Both the position numbers and the translations under genes were made by a program. Below are positions 42,171-50,843 of a stretch of 64,000 nt of DNA, one piece after another. The stretch spans positions 6,262,001 to 6,326,000 of the forward strand of contig NZ_CP109199.1 in NCBI RefSeq assembly GCF_036250065.1, written 5' to 3'. Under the pieces are notes generated by a model. The model was given only the letters and a program-made list of their open reading frames with translations, searched no databases and had not been told where the DNA came from. This stretch comes from Micromonospora sp. NBC_01699 (lineage in GTDB: Bacteria; Actinomycetota; Actinomycetes; Mycobacteriales; Micromonosporaceae). How positions within the stretch are numbered: the first letter of the stretch is position 1; each line of letters begins with the position of its first letter.

Positions 42171-43055
42171 TCAGAGCAGACCGTCGGTGATACCGAGCAG
42201 TCCGCCGGTGGCGGCGTGGGTGTCGGCGGTGGCGTGCGCGTCCGCGCCCAGGCCCAGGTCGCCGGTGAGGCCGGTGCTGCCGAGGGTGCCGCCGACGGTC
42301 GAGGTCACGCCGCCGAGCACCCCGTGGGTGTCGACCACGTCGCCGACCACCGGGACGCCGTTCAGGCCGTCGGTCAGACCGTCGGTGAGACCACCGGTCA
42401 GGCCGCCGACGTCGAGCGAGTCGGTCAGGCCGGTGATGTGGGTCAGGCCGGTCACCGTGTTCACCGCGAAGTCGGCGGTGCCGAGCAGACCGTCGGTGGC
42501 GGTGCCGTCGAGCACCGCACCGGTCGGGTCGTTGACCACGCTCTGCGTGGTGTCGACCACGCCGGTCACCCCGGAGGTGCCGACCACGCCCAGGTCGAGG
42601 GTGTTCGCCACGTCGTTCACCCCGGACAGGTCGGTGGCCAGGCCCGCCGGGCTGACCGCCGCGCCGATGCCGGGGATCACCGCGGCGGCGGCACCGAGGC
42701 CGGTCGGGTCGACCGTGATCGCGCCGAGCATGCCGGCGTTGACGTCCACGCTGTTGCCGAAACCGGCCGAGGTGATCTGGTCCGCGACCGCGTTCAGCTG
42801 CCCGACCACGCCGAGCGCGCCGCCGTCGAGACCGGCCAGGCCGCCGAGGTCGCCGACCGGGGCGAGCGCGGTGATGCCCTGCAACGGCACGGTGTCCACC
42901 ACGAACGGGATGACGTCCTGCACGTCGGCCGGGGTGAGGTCGCCCAGCCCCGCGTCGGCCAGGGTGGCCTCGGGGTCGAGTTCGAAGGCCGACCGGGCGT
43001 CGACGTCGGTGAGCAGGTTCAGTACGAAGTCGTGCAGGTTCTGGGTGGAGTCCAT
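42171..43055 (-). CDS. IniB-type protein (IniB N-terminal domain, Gly/Val/Thr/Asp-rich repeats)
   Basis: A 294-residue protein. The first 50 residues (DSTQNLHDFVLNLLTDVDARSAFELDPEATLADAGLGDLTPADVQDVIPFVVD) match the IniB N-terminal domain. The rest is low-complexity, Gly/Val/Thr/Asp/Leu-rich with short repeats such as GGLTGGLTDGLTDGLNG, like mycobacterial IniB. It has no signal peptide or Cys. The ATG was chosen with GGAGATTTG upstream; a TTG nine bases earlier is the alternative. In mycobacteria iniB is the first gene of the isoniazid-induced iniBAC operon; here the same order is kept. A scaffold or membrane-associated role with the dynamins is inferred. Confidence 0.85.
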   Translation of the reverse strand: MDSTQNLHDFVLNLLTDVDARSAFELDPEATLADAGLGDLTPADVQDVIPFVVDTVPLQGITALAPVGDLGGLAGLDGGALGVVGQLNAVADQITSAGFGNSVDVNAGMLGAITVDPTGLGAAAAVIPGIGAAVSPAGLATDLSGVNDVANTLDLGVVGTSGVTGVVDTTQSVVNDPTGAVLDGTATDGLLGTADFAVNTVTGLTHITGLTDSLDVGGLTGGLTDGLTDGLNGVPVVGDVVDTHGVLGGVTSTVGGTLGSTGLTGDLGLGADAHATADTHAATGGLLGITDGLL

Positions 43056-43206
43056 GGTGGACAAATCTCCTCGGGTGAACGGGGGCCGGTCGGTTGGACG
43101 AGGTCGGGGCGTACCGGCGATGGGGGCGCCAGAACTGACACCGACGGTAGGCCGTGGGTGACGTACCGGACATCGGGGACGGATCCCCGTCCTGCGGGGA
43201 GCCCGA

Positions 43207-43267
43207 CTAGGGCCGGAACCACCGTCGCGATTAGGGGCTTAGGGGGTCCGTCCCGTCAGATTTAGGG
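43207..43267. promoter_or_regulatory. Repeated TTAGGG words in the IniB/Hsp70 divergent promoter region
   Basis: CTAGGG at 43207, TTAGGG at 43231 and 43239, and TTTAGGG at 43261 fall in 61 bases. The spacings are 24, 8 and 23 bases. TTAG is uncommon in such GC-rich DNA. A shared activator site, for instance for the LuxR protein of the rightward operon, is a reasonable guess. A GGACGG/CCGTCC dyad lies about 20 bases to the left. Confidence 0.4.
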
Positions 43268-43332
43268 TCCCGTTGGTGGAGGGATCTCTGGTACGAAAGG
43301 ATGAGTCAGAATCGCTCAAGGAATCGGGTGCA

Positions 43333-44751
43333 ATGGCGTACGTCCTCGGGATCGACATCGGCGGGTCCCACGTCACCGCCGCCATCTCCCGGCTCTGGGA
43401 CAACTCCTGGACCCAACCCGAGCCGAGCTGGCTCGACACCCACTCCCCCACCATCGCCCCGGTGCTGCACCTGGCCCCCAACGGCGCCCTCACCCCCGGT
43501 GACCCGACCCGCACCGGCACCCCCCGGGACACCGGCCGGGTCGCCCGGGACTTCGTCGCCCGCGTCGGCGACCCGGTCCCGCTGCTGGTCGGCGGCGAGC
43601 CCTGGGCCGCACCGGCGCTCACCGCCGTACTGACCGGGCGGGTGATCGAGCAGGTGGCGGCCCGCGAGGGCGGGCACCCCGAGCAGGTCGTGCTCGCCCA
43701 CCCGGCCGGCTGGGGCGGGTACCGGCGGGGTCTGGTGCACGCCGCGCTCTGGGAGATCGGGCTGACCAACGTCACCCTGCTCGCCGAGGCGGTCACCGCC
43801 GCCGAGAGCCACGTCGCCGCCGGCTTCACCGGGCGCACGCTCGCCGTACTCGCGCTGCACGCCGACGGGTGCACCGCCAGCGTCGTCGGCCGGGCCCGGA
43901 CCGGGGGCTTCGGCGTGCTCGACACGACCGGCGAGGGCGAGGCGTACGGCGGCGGCGAACTCGACCTCGACGAGGCGCTGCGCGAACACGTCCGGACCGA
44001 ACTCGGCCGGCAACTCGGCCCCCGCCGGCTCGACGATCCACGGGTACGGCTCGCCCTGCTCGGACTGCCCGACGAATGCGCCCGCGCCCGCGAACGACTC
44101 GCCATCACCACCGAGACCGACGTACGCCTGCACCTGCCCGACGGGGCGATCCGGGTGCCGGTCAGCCGGGCCGAGTTCACCGAACTGGTCCGCCCCGCCG
44201 TCCGGGTCGCCGTCGACACCCTGGCCGCCGCCGTACGGGGAAGCGGGCTGCCGTCCGACCGGCTCGACGGCGTACTGCTGGTCGGCGGTTTTGCCCGGAC
44301 GCCGCTGGTCGCCGAGCTGGCGTCGGCCCGCTTCCCCGACCTGGTCACCGTCGGCCCCGACCCGGACACCGACGCGGCGGCCGGTGCAGCCGTCGCCGCC
44401 GGCCAGATAGTGCTGCCCACCCCCCGGCCCGAAGCACGCCCGGCCGGACCCCGCCGAGCCGAGCCGAACCCGGCCGAACCGGCACCGGCCCGGACCACAC
44501 CCGCCCCGAGCCACCACGAACCACAGTGGACATATCCCGAACCGCTCCGGGGCCGACAACCCCTCCGCGACCCGGTCCGGGCGGAACCCGAACCCGCGCC
44601 CCCACCCCGCCCACCGATCCGGATCACCCCGCTGAACCTGCCGAAATCCCGTGGTACGGGTCTGCGCGGCGCCGGACGCGAGCCGTCCGCCGCCAACCGC
44701 GACCCGATCGACCAGCGCCCGGGTCGCAGTGCCACGAGAGGACACCGTTGA
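43333..44751 (+). CDS. Hsp70/DnaK-like ATPase lacking the substrate-binding domain
   Basis: A 472-residue protein. The actin-like ATPase fold covers residues 1 to about 370: YVLGIDIGGSHVTAAIS (phosphate 1), LAHPAGWGGYRRGLVHAAL, LLAEAVTAAESHVAAGF, and VLLVGGFARTPLVAELA (adenosine loop). Instead of a beta-sandwich peptide-binding domain, the C-terminal 100 residues are Pro/Arg/Glu-rich and disordered. The ATG was chosen at the start of the ATPase fold, with AAGGA about 10 bases upstream. It is the first gene of a rightward operon. The stop overlaps the TTG start of the LuxR gene. It could be a signalling ATPase rather than a chaperone. Confidence 0.87.
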   Translation: MAYVLGIDIGGSHVTAAISRLWDNSWTQPEPSWLDTHSPTIAPVLHLAPNGALTPGDPTRTGTPRDTGRVARDFVARVGDPVPLLVGGEPWAAPALTAVLTGRVIEQVAAREGGHPEQVVLAHPAGWGGYRRGLVHAALWEIGLTNVTLLAEAVTAAESHVAAGFTGRTLAVLALHADGCTASVVGRARTGGFGVLDTTGEGEAYGGGELDLDEALREHVRTELGRQLGPRRLDDPRVRLALLGLPDECARARERLAITTETDVRLHLPDGAIRVPVSRAEFTELVRPAVRVAVDTLAAAVRGSGLPSDRLDGVLLVGGFARTPLVAELASARFPDLVTVGPDPDTDAAAGAAVAAGQIVLPTPRPEARPAGPRRAEPNPAEPAPARTTPAPSHHEPQWTYPEPLRGRQPLRDPVRAEPEPAPPPRPPIRITPLNLPKSRGTGLRGAGREPSAANRDPIDQRPGRSATRGHR

Positions 44752-47444
44752 GTCCGCACACCGCCATCCGTTCCGAGCTCGTGCTGGACGGACCGACCAG
44801 GGCGCTGCTCGACGCGGTCGACGCCGATCCGCACGCCCCGCTGACCGTCGCCGTCACCGCCCCCGGCGGATACGGCAAGAGCGCCCTGCTGCACGAACTC
44901 GCCGGGATCTACCGGCGGGCCGGGCACCCGGTGCTCGACGGCTGGCCGGTCGGCGCGACCGCCCCCGAACCGGGTGCCGTACTGCTGGTCGACGACGCGC
45001 ACCTGCTCGACGGAGCCCGGCTGCGCGAACTGCGCCACCGGCTGGACACCGGTCCGGTCCGGCTGGTGGTCGCGTACCGGCCCTGGCCCCGACCGGCGGC
45101 CCTGGTCGAACTCGCCGAACAGCTCAGCCGGGACCGGCCACCGCTGCTGCTCGCCCCGTTCACCGCGCAGCGGACCGCCGCCCGGCTCGCCAACACGTAC
45201 GGCCACCGGCCCGAACCGGCGCTGGTCAGCTTCGTACAGGGGCAGACGGGCGGCGTACCCCGGTTCGTCGAACGGCTGGCGGCGGCCCTGCGGCCGGAGT
45301 CCGGCGGCCCGACCCAGCCGCCGACCCAGCCGCCGGCCCGGCCGGCGGAAGCCGGGGCGGAAGCGGGCGGGACCGGACACCGGGTGCCGCCGGCGGCGCT
45401 GCTGCCGTTCGGGACCGAGGTCGCCGACCTCACCTGGCCGGTCCGACGCCTGCTGCTCGCCGTCGCCGCCGGGGTGCCGCTCCCGGTCGACCTGCTCGGC
45501 GCCCTGCTCGAACAGGACCCCGACGGGGTGGACGAAACCCTGGCCGAGGCCCGCGCCAGCGGCCTGCTCGGCCCGGACGACCGGCTGCCCCCGATCGTCG
45601 AACGGGCGGTCACCTCGCTCAGCCCCGCCAGCCAGCGGACGGCGGTCTGGCAACGGCTCGCCGAGTTGCAACGCGGACGCGGCGCCCCGGTGCTGCCGCT
45701 GGTCCGGTCGATGCTCACCCCCGGCGTCGGCGGCGAGTACGCCGGCCCGACCATCGAGGCCGCCGCCGAGGAGGCACTGGCCGACCAGCCGTCACTGGCC
45801 GCCGACCTCTTCGCGGCGGCAGCCGCCGCCGGTCGGCCGACCACCGCCCGACAGGCGTACGCGGCGGCGCTCGCCGGGGACCTCGACACCGCGCTACGGC
45901 TGGCCGACCGGCTGGTCTGCGCGGCCGACGCCGACGACCGGCGGGACGGCGCCACGGTCGCCGCGACCGCGCTGGCCCACCGGGGCCAACTCGGCCGGGG
46001 CGCCGAGCTGTACCGCTGGTCGAACGCGCCCTCGTCGGCCGCGTTCGCGGCGATCGCCACCATCGGCACCGGCCACGTCGCCGAACCGGACGCGCCCGCA
46101 CCGCAGCCGTCGACCGACGCGCCGCCGACGCTGCTCACCAGCGCCGCGCTGCTGACCGTCCGGGGCGTACGGGAAACACTCACCGCCCCGCCGACCGCCG
46201 CGCTGTCCACCCTCGTCCAGGCCGCCGCGCTGCTCGAACCCGCCGGTCGTACGGTCCTGCTGCCGGACAGCCCGGCGGCGCTCGCCGCCCTGGTGGCACT
46301 GCACTGCGGTGAACTGGAGATCGGCGAACGGGTGCTCGACCGGGCCATCGCCGCCGGCCTCGGCGGGGCGCTGATGTCCCGCCGGCACCGGCTCCTCCAG
46401 GCGTGGATCCTGATGGTGCGCGGCCGTACGGCGCTGGCCGCCGACGCGCTGCACGAGGTCACCGGCCCGGCCGAACCGCCGCCGGCCGGTCCCGGACCGC
46501 TGCCCGGCCCTCCCCGACCGGGGCGGGACAATGCCGGCCCGCTCGAATCGCGGGACCAGCTCTTCGCCAGCGCGCTGGAGATGGGCATCGCCCGCCGCAA
46601 CAGCGACCTGCCGGCGGTGCAGCGCGCCTGGGGGCAGGCCCGGGAGGCGCTGGTCCGGCACCCGGTCGACCTGTTCAGCTTCCTGCCGCTGGGCGAGATC
46701 ACCATCGCGGCGGCCCGGCTCGGCGAACTCAACCGGCTCGAACCGTATCTGCGTGAGGCGTACGGGTTGCTCGACCGGCTCGGCGCGCCCGCGCTCTGGG
46801 CCACCCCGCTGCGGTGGAGCGGACTACACGCGGCGATCATCGCCGAACTTCCGGCGGCGGCCGACGAACACGTCGCGGCGCTCGGCGCGAACGTCGCCCA
46901 CAGCCGGTACTCTGCCGTGATGGCCGCCGCTGCCGAGAGCTGGGTGGAGGTGCTGCGTGGAACCGTCGATCCCGGTCGGGTCGAGTCCGCCGCGCGTGGG
47001 CTGCACGATGCCGGGCTGGGCTGGGACGGTGCACGACTCGCCGGACAGGCCGCGATCCGGACTGCGGACCGGCGCGCGATGACCGCGCTGCTCGACTGTG
47101 CCCGGATGTTGCAGGGCCGACCCGCCGGTCAGAAGGGCGGCACCCATCCGGGCGGCACCGCCAACACCCCGGTCACCGACGCCGTCACCGCACCGACCGA
47201 GAGCCGTCTCAGCGACCGGGAACAGGAGGTGGCCGACCTGGTCCTGACCGGCCTGACCTACAAGCAGATCGGCGACCGGCTCTTCATCTCGGCCAAGACG
47301 GTCGAACACCATGTCGCCCGGATGCGCCAGCGGCTGAACTGTGCCAACCGGGGGGAGCTGCTCAACCGGCTCCGGGAACTGGCCGCCGCCCGGGTCGGCA
47401 ACGGGTCGGCGACCCCCACCTGGCCGAAACGGCCGGCGTCGTGA
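44748..47444 (+). CDS. ATPase-containing LuxR-family regulator (LAL-like)
   Basis: An 898-residue regulator. The P-loop is APGGYGKSALL (residues 38-48) and the Walker B-like segment is AVLLVDDAHLLDG. A middle helical repeat region is broken by Pro-rich linkers (TQPPTQPPARP). The C-terminal LuxR domain is LSDREQEVADLVLTGLTYKQIGDRLFISAKTVEHHVARMRQRLNCANRGELLNRL. The TTG start overlaps the Hsp70-like stop (TTGA) and has GAGAGG upstream. Coupling to an ATPase and a Roadblock protein suggests a sensory complex controlling the divergent IniB/dynamin genes (inference). Confidence 0.9.
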   Translation: MSPHTAIRSELVLDGPTRALLDAVDADPHAPLTVAVTAPGGYGKSALLHELAGIYRRAGHPVLDGWPVGATAPEPGAVLLVDDAHLLDGARLRELRHRLDTGPVRLVVAYRPWPRPAALVELAEQLSRDRPPLLLAPFTAQRTAARLANTYGHRPEPALVSFVQGQTGGVPRFVERLAAALRPESGGPTQPPTQPPARPAEAGAEAGGTGHRVPPAALLPFGTEVADLTWPVRRLLLAVAAGVPLPVDLLGALLEQDPDGVDETLAEARASGLLGPDDRLPPIVERAVTSLSPASQRTAVWQRLAELQRGRGAPVLPLVRSMLTPGVGGEYAGPTIEAAAEEALADQPSLAADLFAAAAAAGRPTTARQAYAAALAGDLDTALRLADRLVCAADADDRRDGATVAATALAHRGQLGRGAELYRWSNAPSSAAFAAIATIGTGHVAEPDAPAPQPSTDAPPTLLTSAALLTVRGVRETLTAPPTAALSTLVQAAALLEPAGRTVLLPDSPAALAALVALHCGELEIGERVLDRAIAAGLGGALMSRRHRLLQAWILMVRGRTALAADALHEVTGPAEPPPAGPGPLPGPPRPGRDNAGPLESRDQLFASALEMGIARRNSDLPAVQRAWGQAREALVRHPVDLFSFLPLGEITIAAARLGELNRLEPYLREAYGLLDRLGAPALWATPLRWSGLHAAIIAELPAAADEHVAALGANVAHSRYSAVMAAAAESWVEVLRGTVDPGRVESAARGLHDAGLGWDGARLAGQAAIRTADRRAMTALLDCARMLQGRPAGQKGGTHPGGTANTPVTDAVTAPTESRLSDREQEVADLVLTGLTYKQIGDRLFISAKTVEHHVARMRQRLNCANRGELLNRLRELAAARVGNGSATPTWPKRPAS

Positions 47445-47519
47445 CCGGCCGCCCACGGTTCACGTACGGATGACAGTCAACACTGATGCCGGCCCACGGC
47501 AGCGAGAGGACAACGACGA

Positions 47520-47942
47520 GTGGCTTCCCCGATGGTCGCGACCGACAACCTGACCCGGCTCCTGGACGACCTCGTCAACCGGGTCACCGGAGCGGACCTG
47601 GCGATGGTGCTATCCCCCGACGGACTGCCACTCGCCGCCTCCGGGCAGGTCGACGGCGAGTTGGCCGATCAGGTCGCCAGCGTGACCGCCGGCCTGCACG
47701 CGCTGGCCGTGGCGACCGGGCGGCAGACCGGGGCGGGTACCGTACGTCAGATCATCGTGCAGATGCGCGAGGCGTACCTGTTTGTCGCCACGACTCGCGG
47801 CGGAGCCGTCCTCACCGTACGGTTCGACGGTGACGTGGAGGTCGGCGACGTCGCGTACGAGGTGGCACTCTTCGCCGGGCAGGCACACCGCCACCTGCCG
47901 GTCTACCTCGAACCCGCGCCGGCCCCCTCGACCACGGAGTGA
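47520..47942 (+). CDS. Roadblock/LC7-domain protein
   Basis: A 140-residue small domain protein. DNLTRLLDDLVNRVTGADLAMVLSPDGLPLAAS opens the Roadblock fold, followed by ASVTAGLHALAVATGRQTGAGTVRQIIVQMREAYLFVATTRGGAVLTVRF. In actinomycete conservons such proteins regulate small GTPases of the MglA type. No MglA-like GTPase is adjacent here, but two dynamin-like GTPases lie in the divergent operon, so a regulatory contact is possible. The GTG start has GAGAGGACAACGACGA upstream. The gene is part of the rightward operon. Confidence 0.88.
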   Translation: MASPMVATDNLTRLLDDLVNRVTGADLAMVLSPDGLPLAASGQVDGELADQVASVTAGLHALAVATGRQTGAGTVRQIIVQMREAYLFVATTRGGAVLTVRFDGDVEVGDVAYEVALFAGQAHRHLPVYLEPAPAPSTTE

Positions 47943-47997
47943 CCGGCGGGCCGACATCGGGGACCCGCGGATCGAGCACCGAGAAGGAGTACCGGCC

Positions 47998-48888
47998 GTG
48001 AATCCGGACGAGCCCACCGGCGATCTACGGCTCGAATCGCCGGACCGTCCATCGGGGACCGTCCCACCACCACCATTTTCGCCACCGCCACCGCCACCCC
48101 GGACCGGGCCGCCGCCCCGGACCCGTGCGGTCGCGGTGCTCGACGCCGTACTCGGGGCGGCGGCGGCCGTCCGCGCCGCCTTCACCTTCGGGTCCGCCCG
48201 TCGCGGTGCTGCCGGCGGTGCCGCCGGTGGGGTGACCGTCGGTGGCTGGTCGGTCGGGGTCGGTGTGGTCGCCGGGGCGGCCGCGGTGCTGTCCGCGATC
48301 GTCCTGCTCATCGTGCTGGTCCTGCGTACGCCGGACCGGGACGGACCGTTGGCGGTGACACCGCCGGCCGAGGTGGGGGTCGGCAGCAGCGCCGATCCCG
48401 GCACCCCCGGCAACGAGGCGAGCCCGAACGCGGTCCAGACCGGGCCGCCCGGTCCGGAGGCCGTTCCGCCCGTCGGGCTGCCGGCCCAGCCGGAGAACCC
48501 CACCGGCGCGGAGGCCGGACCGGGGACCGGACCGGCCTCGGCGGCACCGCCCGCGCCCCCGGCCGTGCCGCTGACCGCGACGTACGCGATCGGGGACGCG
48601 ACCCTGGTCGGCTACCGGGTGACGGTGACCATCGACAACCCGAATCCGGAACCCGTGTCGAGCTGGACGGTGGCGATCACCCTGCCCCGGTCACCGATGA
48701 CGGTCCGGGAGGTCACCGGCGCGCAGGTCACCCGGAACGGCACCACCTGGACCTTCGTACCCACCCCCGAAACCCCACCCGCACCGGCCGGCGGCTCGGT
48801 CACCTTCCACTTCCGGGTCGACGCCGTCGGCCTCGGCGCCGCCCCCACCGCCTGCACCATCAACACCCACCCCTGCACCGCCCCCTGA
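47998..48888 (+). CDS. Membrane-anchored protein with CBM2-like outer domain
   Basis: A 296-residue protein. The Pro-rich cytoplasmic N-terminus (PPPPFSPPPPPPRTGPPP) precedes hydrophobic stretches around residues 80-110 (SVGVGVVAGAAAVLSAIVLLIVLVL), so it is a type II anchor. After a long Pro/Gly/Ala linker the C-terminal 105 residues (VGYRVTVTIDNPNPEPVSSWTVAITLP, AGGSVTFHFRVD, CTINTHPC) resemble a carbohydrate-binding module family 2 fold with its terminal disulfide. AAGGAG lies eight bases before the GTG. As last gene of the Hsp70/LuxR/Roadblock operon it could be the surface sensor or cell-wall contact of the module (inference). Confidence 0.82.
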   Translation: MNPDEPTGDLRLESPDRPSGTVPPPPFSPPPPPPRTGPPPRTRAVAVLDAVLGAAAAVRAAFTFGSARRGAAGGAAGGVTVGGWSVGVGVVAGAAAVLSAIVLLIVLVLRTPDRDGPLAVTPPAEVGVGSSADPGTPGNEASPNAVQTGPPGPEAVPPVGLPAQPENPTGAEAGPGTGPASAAPPAPPAVPLTATYAIGDATLVGYRVTVTIDNPNPEPVSSWTVAITLPRSPMTVREVTGAQVTRNGTTWTFVPTPETPPAPAGGSVTFHFRVDAVGLGAAPTACTINTHPCTAP

Positions 48889-48902
48889 CCAGACGCGCCT
48901 GC

Positions 48903-48952
48903 TTCACGGAAGGAGTGGTTGTCGCGGCTCGGATAACCACTCTTTCCGTGAA
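48903..48952. terminator. Long hairpin between convergent genes
   Basis: Arms of 18 bases (48903-48920 and 48935-48952) pair with a single G/T position, around a 14-base loop. It closes the rightward operon and the leftward VOC gene. Confidence 0.8.
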
Positions 48953-48984
48953 ATAGTGGCCGGCGCGGATCGCACGCCGGGGGG

Positions 48985-49431
48985 TCAGCGGGGGGCGCGG
49001 CCGACCATCTCCAGGATGCCGGTGCCCTGGCCGACCTCGATCAGGTAGCCGTCGGGGTCCTGTAGGTAGCAGCGGATCTCCATGCCGTGGTCCTTGGGCT
49101 CGGTGAGGAACTCGCCGCCGCGTGAGCGCCACTCGTCATAGGTCGCGCGTACGTCGGTGACCCTGATGTTCATCGCGCAGCTCAGCGTGCCGGAGTCCTG
49201 CGGGGCGCGGGCCTGCACGGTCGGCTTGTCGTCGGTCGGACCGCCCTCGGTGTTGATCACGATGTAGCTGTTGCGGAACCGCAGAATGCACGGCTGCCGC
49301 TCCCGTACGCAGGTGGCGCCCAGCACCCGCTCGTAGAACTCCCGTGACCGGTCGACGTCCCGGACGATCAACAGGGTGGTGAGCACCGCCCCACCCTCGG
49401 GCTCGAAGTAGTCGAGCGTCGCTCCGGTCAT
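48985..49431 (-). CDS. VOC-superfamily (glyoxalase/bleomycin-resistance) protein
   Basis: A 148-residue protein with two beta-alpha-beta-beta-beta modules: TLLIVRDVDRSREFYERVLG at the start and NIRVTDVRATYDEWRSRGGEFLTEPKDHGMEIRCYLQDPDGYLIEVGQ at the end. The final Glu is a usual metal ligand of the family. Members bind metals or drugs or rearrange small substrates; which applies is unknown. The ATG with GAGGAGCGGAG upstream was preferred to longer in-frame starts. It is a single gene. Confidence 0.88.
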   Translation of the reverse strand: MTGATLDYFEPEGGAVLTTLLIVRDVDRSREFYERVLGATCVRERQPCILRFRNSYIVINTEGGPTDDKPTVQARAPQDSGTLSCAMNIRVTDVRATYDEWRSRGGEFLTEPKDHGMEIRCYLQDPDGYLIEVGQGTGILEMVGRAPR

Positions 49432-49509
49432 CTCCGCTCCTCGGGTTCGGCCGCCGCCCCCGATGGGCGACTGCTGCCGCATCCCCGGTCAGCGAAAATC
49501 AAACCCCCG

Positions 49510-49555
49510 GCCGTACGGGCCGAGCCGGGCGTTACCCCGACCCGGCCCGTACGGC
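49510..49555 (-). terminator. Hairpin terminator of the CBM2 protein gene
   Basis: A perfect 13-base inverted repeat (49510-49522 with 49543-49555) lies 16 bases past the stop of the leftward gene. Confidence 0.7.
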
Positions 49556-49571
49556 TGGTCGAATTCGGGCG

Positions 49572-50843
49572 TCAGCAGCCGATCCGGCTCGAACCGAGCG
49601 CCACGTCGTCGAACCAGAGCGTGTCCGCCCCCTCGCCGTAGCTCTCCCAGCCCAGCCGCAGGTCGGTCAGGTTCGGCCGCCAGTTCGCCCGGTTGAGCCA
49701 CTGCCCGTCGATGTCGTGGGTGGGGGTGCCGTCGACGGTCAGGCCGGTGACCGCGGTGCCGTCGACCCAGGTCTGCAACCGGCCCTGCACCCCGTCGACC
49801 ACGAACTCCACGCAGGTCCACCGGTTGGTCGGCAGCGGCACGCTCAGCGCCACCCCGGCCGGGCTCTGCTCCGGCAGGGTCGCGTCGTCGGACGCCCGGT
49901 TCCACTGCAACGCCCCGTTCTGGCCGCCGACCCGCAGGTCACGGTTGCCGTCGTTGGCGTCACGCATGGCCAGGAAGGTCACGTGCTGGGTCGGCAGCGG
50001 CGTGGTGTGCCGTACCCAGAGCCGGCCGTAGCGCACCTGACCGAGGCCGGCGAGGTCGCGGGTGGCCCGGACGAAGACGTGGTTGCAGTAGCCGGCGGTG
50101 CCGTTTATCCGTACCGACCTGGTGCCCTGGTGCGCCACCGTGCTGTCGATGGTGGCCGAACCGCTGCCCTGGCAGTCGGGGTAGTTGACGCTCCAGGCGC
50201 CGGTCGGCGTACCGCCGGTCTGGCTCTCGAAACCGTCACAGAACGCGGCCGTGCCACACCCGCTCGGCGGCGGAGTGGTCGCGGGCGGGGTGGTCGCCGG
50301 GGGCGTCGTGGCCGGGGGCGTCGTGGCCGGCGGAGTCGTCGGCGGCGCGGTGGTGGCCGGCGGGGTCGTGCTCGGCGGCGGAGTGGTCGGCGGCGGGGCC
50401 GTGGTGGGCCCGACGTCGTTGCAGGGTACGCCGTTGAGCGTGAACCCGGTCGGCGCCGGGTTGCTCGCGCCGAAGGTGCCCTGCACCCCGAACTCGGTGG
50501 ACCCGCCGGCCGGCAGGCTGCCGTTCCAGCCGGCGTTGGTCGCGGTGACCACCGCGCCGACCTGGGCGACCTGTGCGCTCCAGCCGTTGGTGATCCGCTG
50601 GTCGGCGGCGGGATAGGTCCAGCGGACGGTCCACCCGGTGATCGGGCTGGCGCCGTTGGTCAGCTTGACGGTGGCGGTGAAGCCGCCGGGCCACTGGTTG
50701 ACCCGGTAGTCGACCAGACAACCGGCCGCCGCCGAGGCGGGTGCGGTCAGGGTCGGGCCGGCGAGGGTGACGACGCTCGCGGCGAGCGCGGTCACCAGGG
50801 CGGTGAGCAGCGGCACGCGACGGCGTACGGGGACGAGTTTCAT
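49572..50843 (-). CDS. Secreted CBM2 protein with C-terminal concanavalin-like domain
   Basis: A 423-residue exported protein. The signal peptide (VPLLTALVTALAASVVTLAGPTLTAPASA) is followed by a family 2 carbohydrate-binding module (CLVDYRVNQWPGGFTATVKLTNG, ITGWTVRWTYPAADQRITNGW, WNGSLPAGGSTEFGVQGTF, LNGVPC). A Pro/Thr linker with tandem TTPPA units leads to a C-terminal domain of about 215 residues (FCDGFESQTGGTPTGAWSV, RYGRLWVRHTTPLPTQHVTFLAM, DTLWFDDVALGSSRIGC) of lectin/glucanase-like type. It probably binds cellulose or chitin and may act on a second polysaccharide. No catalytic residue can be assigned. AAGGA lies 11 bases before the ATG. Confidence 0.87.
   Translation of the reverse strand: MKLVPVRRRVPLLTALVTALAASVVTLAGPTLTAPASAAAGCLVDYRVNQWPGGFTATVKLTNGASPITGWTVRWTYPAADQRITNGWSAQVAQVGAVVTATNAGWNGSLPAGGSTEFGVQGTFGASNPAPTGFTLNGVPCNDVGPTTAPPPTTPPPSTTPPATTAPPTTPPATTPPATTPPATTPPATTPPPSGCGTAAFCDGFESQTGGTPTGAWSVNYPDCQGSGSATIDSTVAHQGTRSVRINGTAGYCNHVFVRATRDLAGLGQVRYGRLWVRHTTPLPTQHVTFLAMRDANDGNRDLRVGGQNGALQWNRASDDATLPEQSPAGVALSVPLPTNRWTCVEFVVDGVQGRLQTWVDGTAVTGLTVDGTPTHDIDGQWLNRANWRPNLTDLRLGWESYGEGADTLWFDDVALGSSRIGC
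50275..50400 (-). repeat. Tandem repeats coding the Pro/Thr linker
   Basis: About 15-base units of the type ACGACGCCCCCGGCC repeat several times, encoding TTPPA. Linker length likely varies by slippage. Confidence 0.65.

Noticed and set aside
43869-44747. Upstream extension of the LuxR gene frame into the Hsp70-like gene
   Set aside because: The extension is Arg/Pro-rich shadow sequence; the TTG at 44748 with GAGAGG upstream and overlapping the Hsp70-like stop explains translation.
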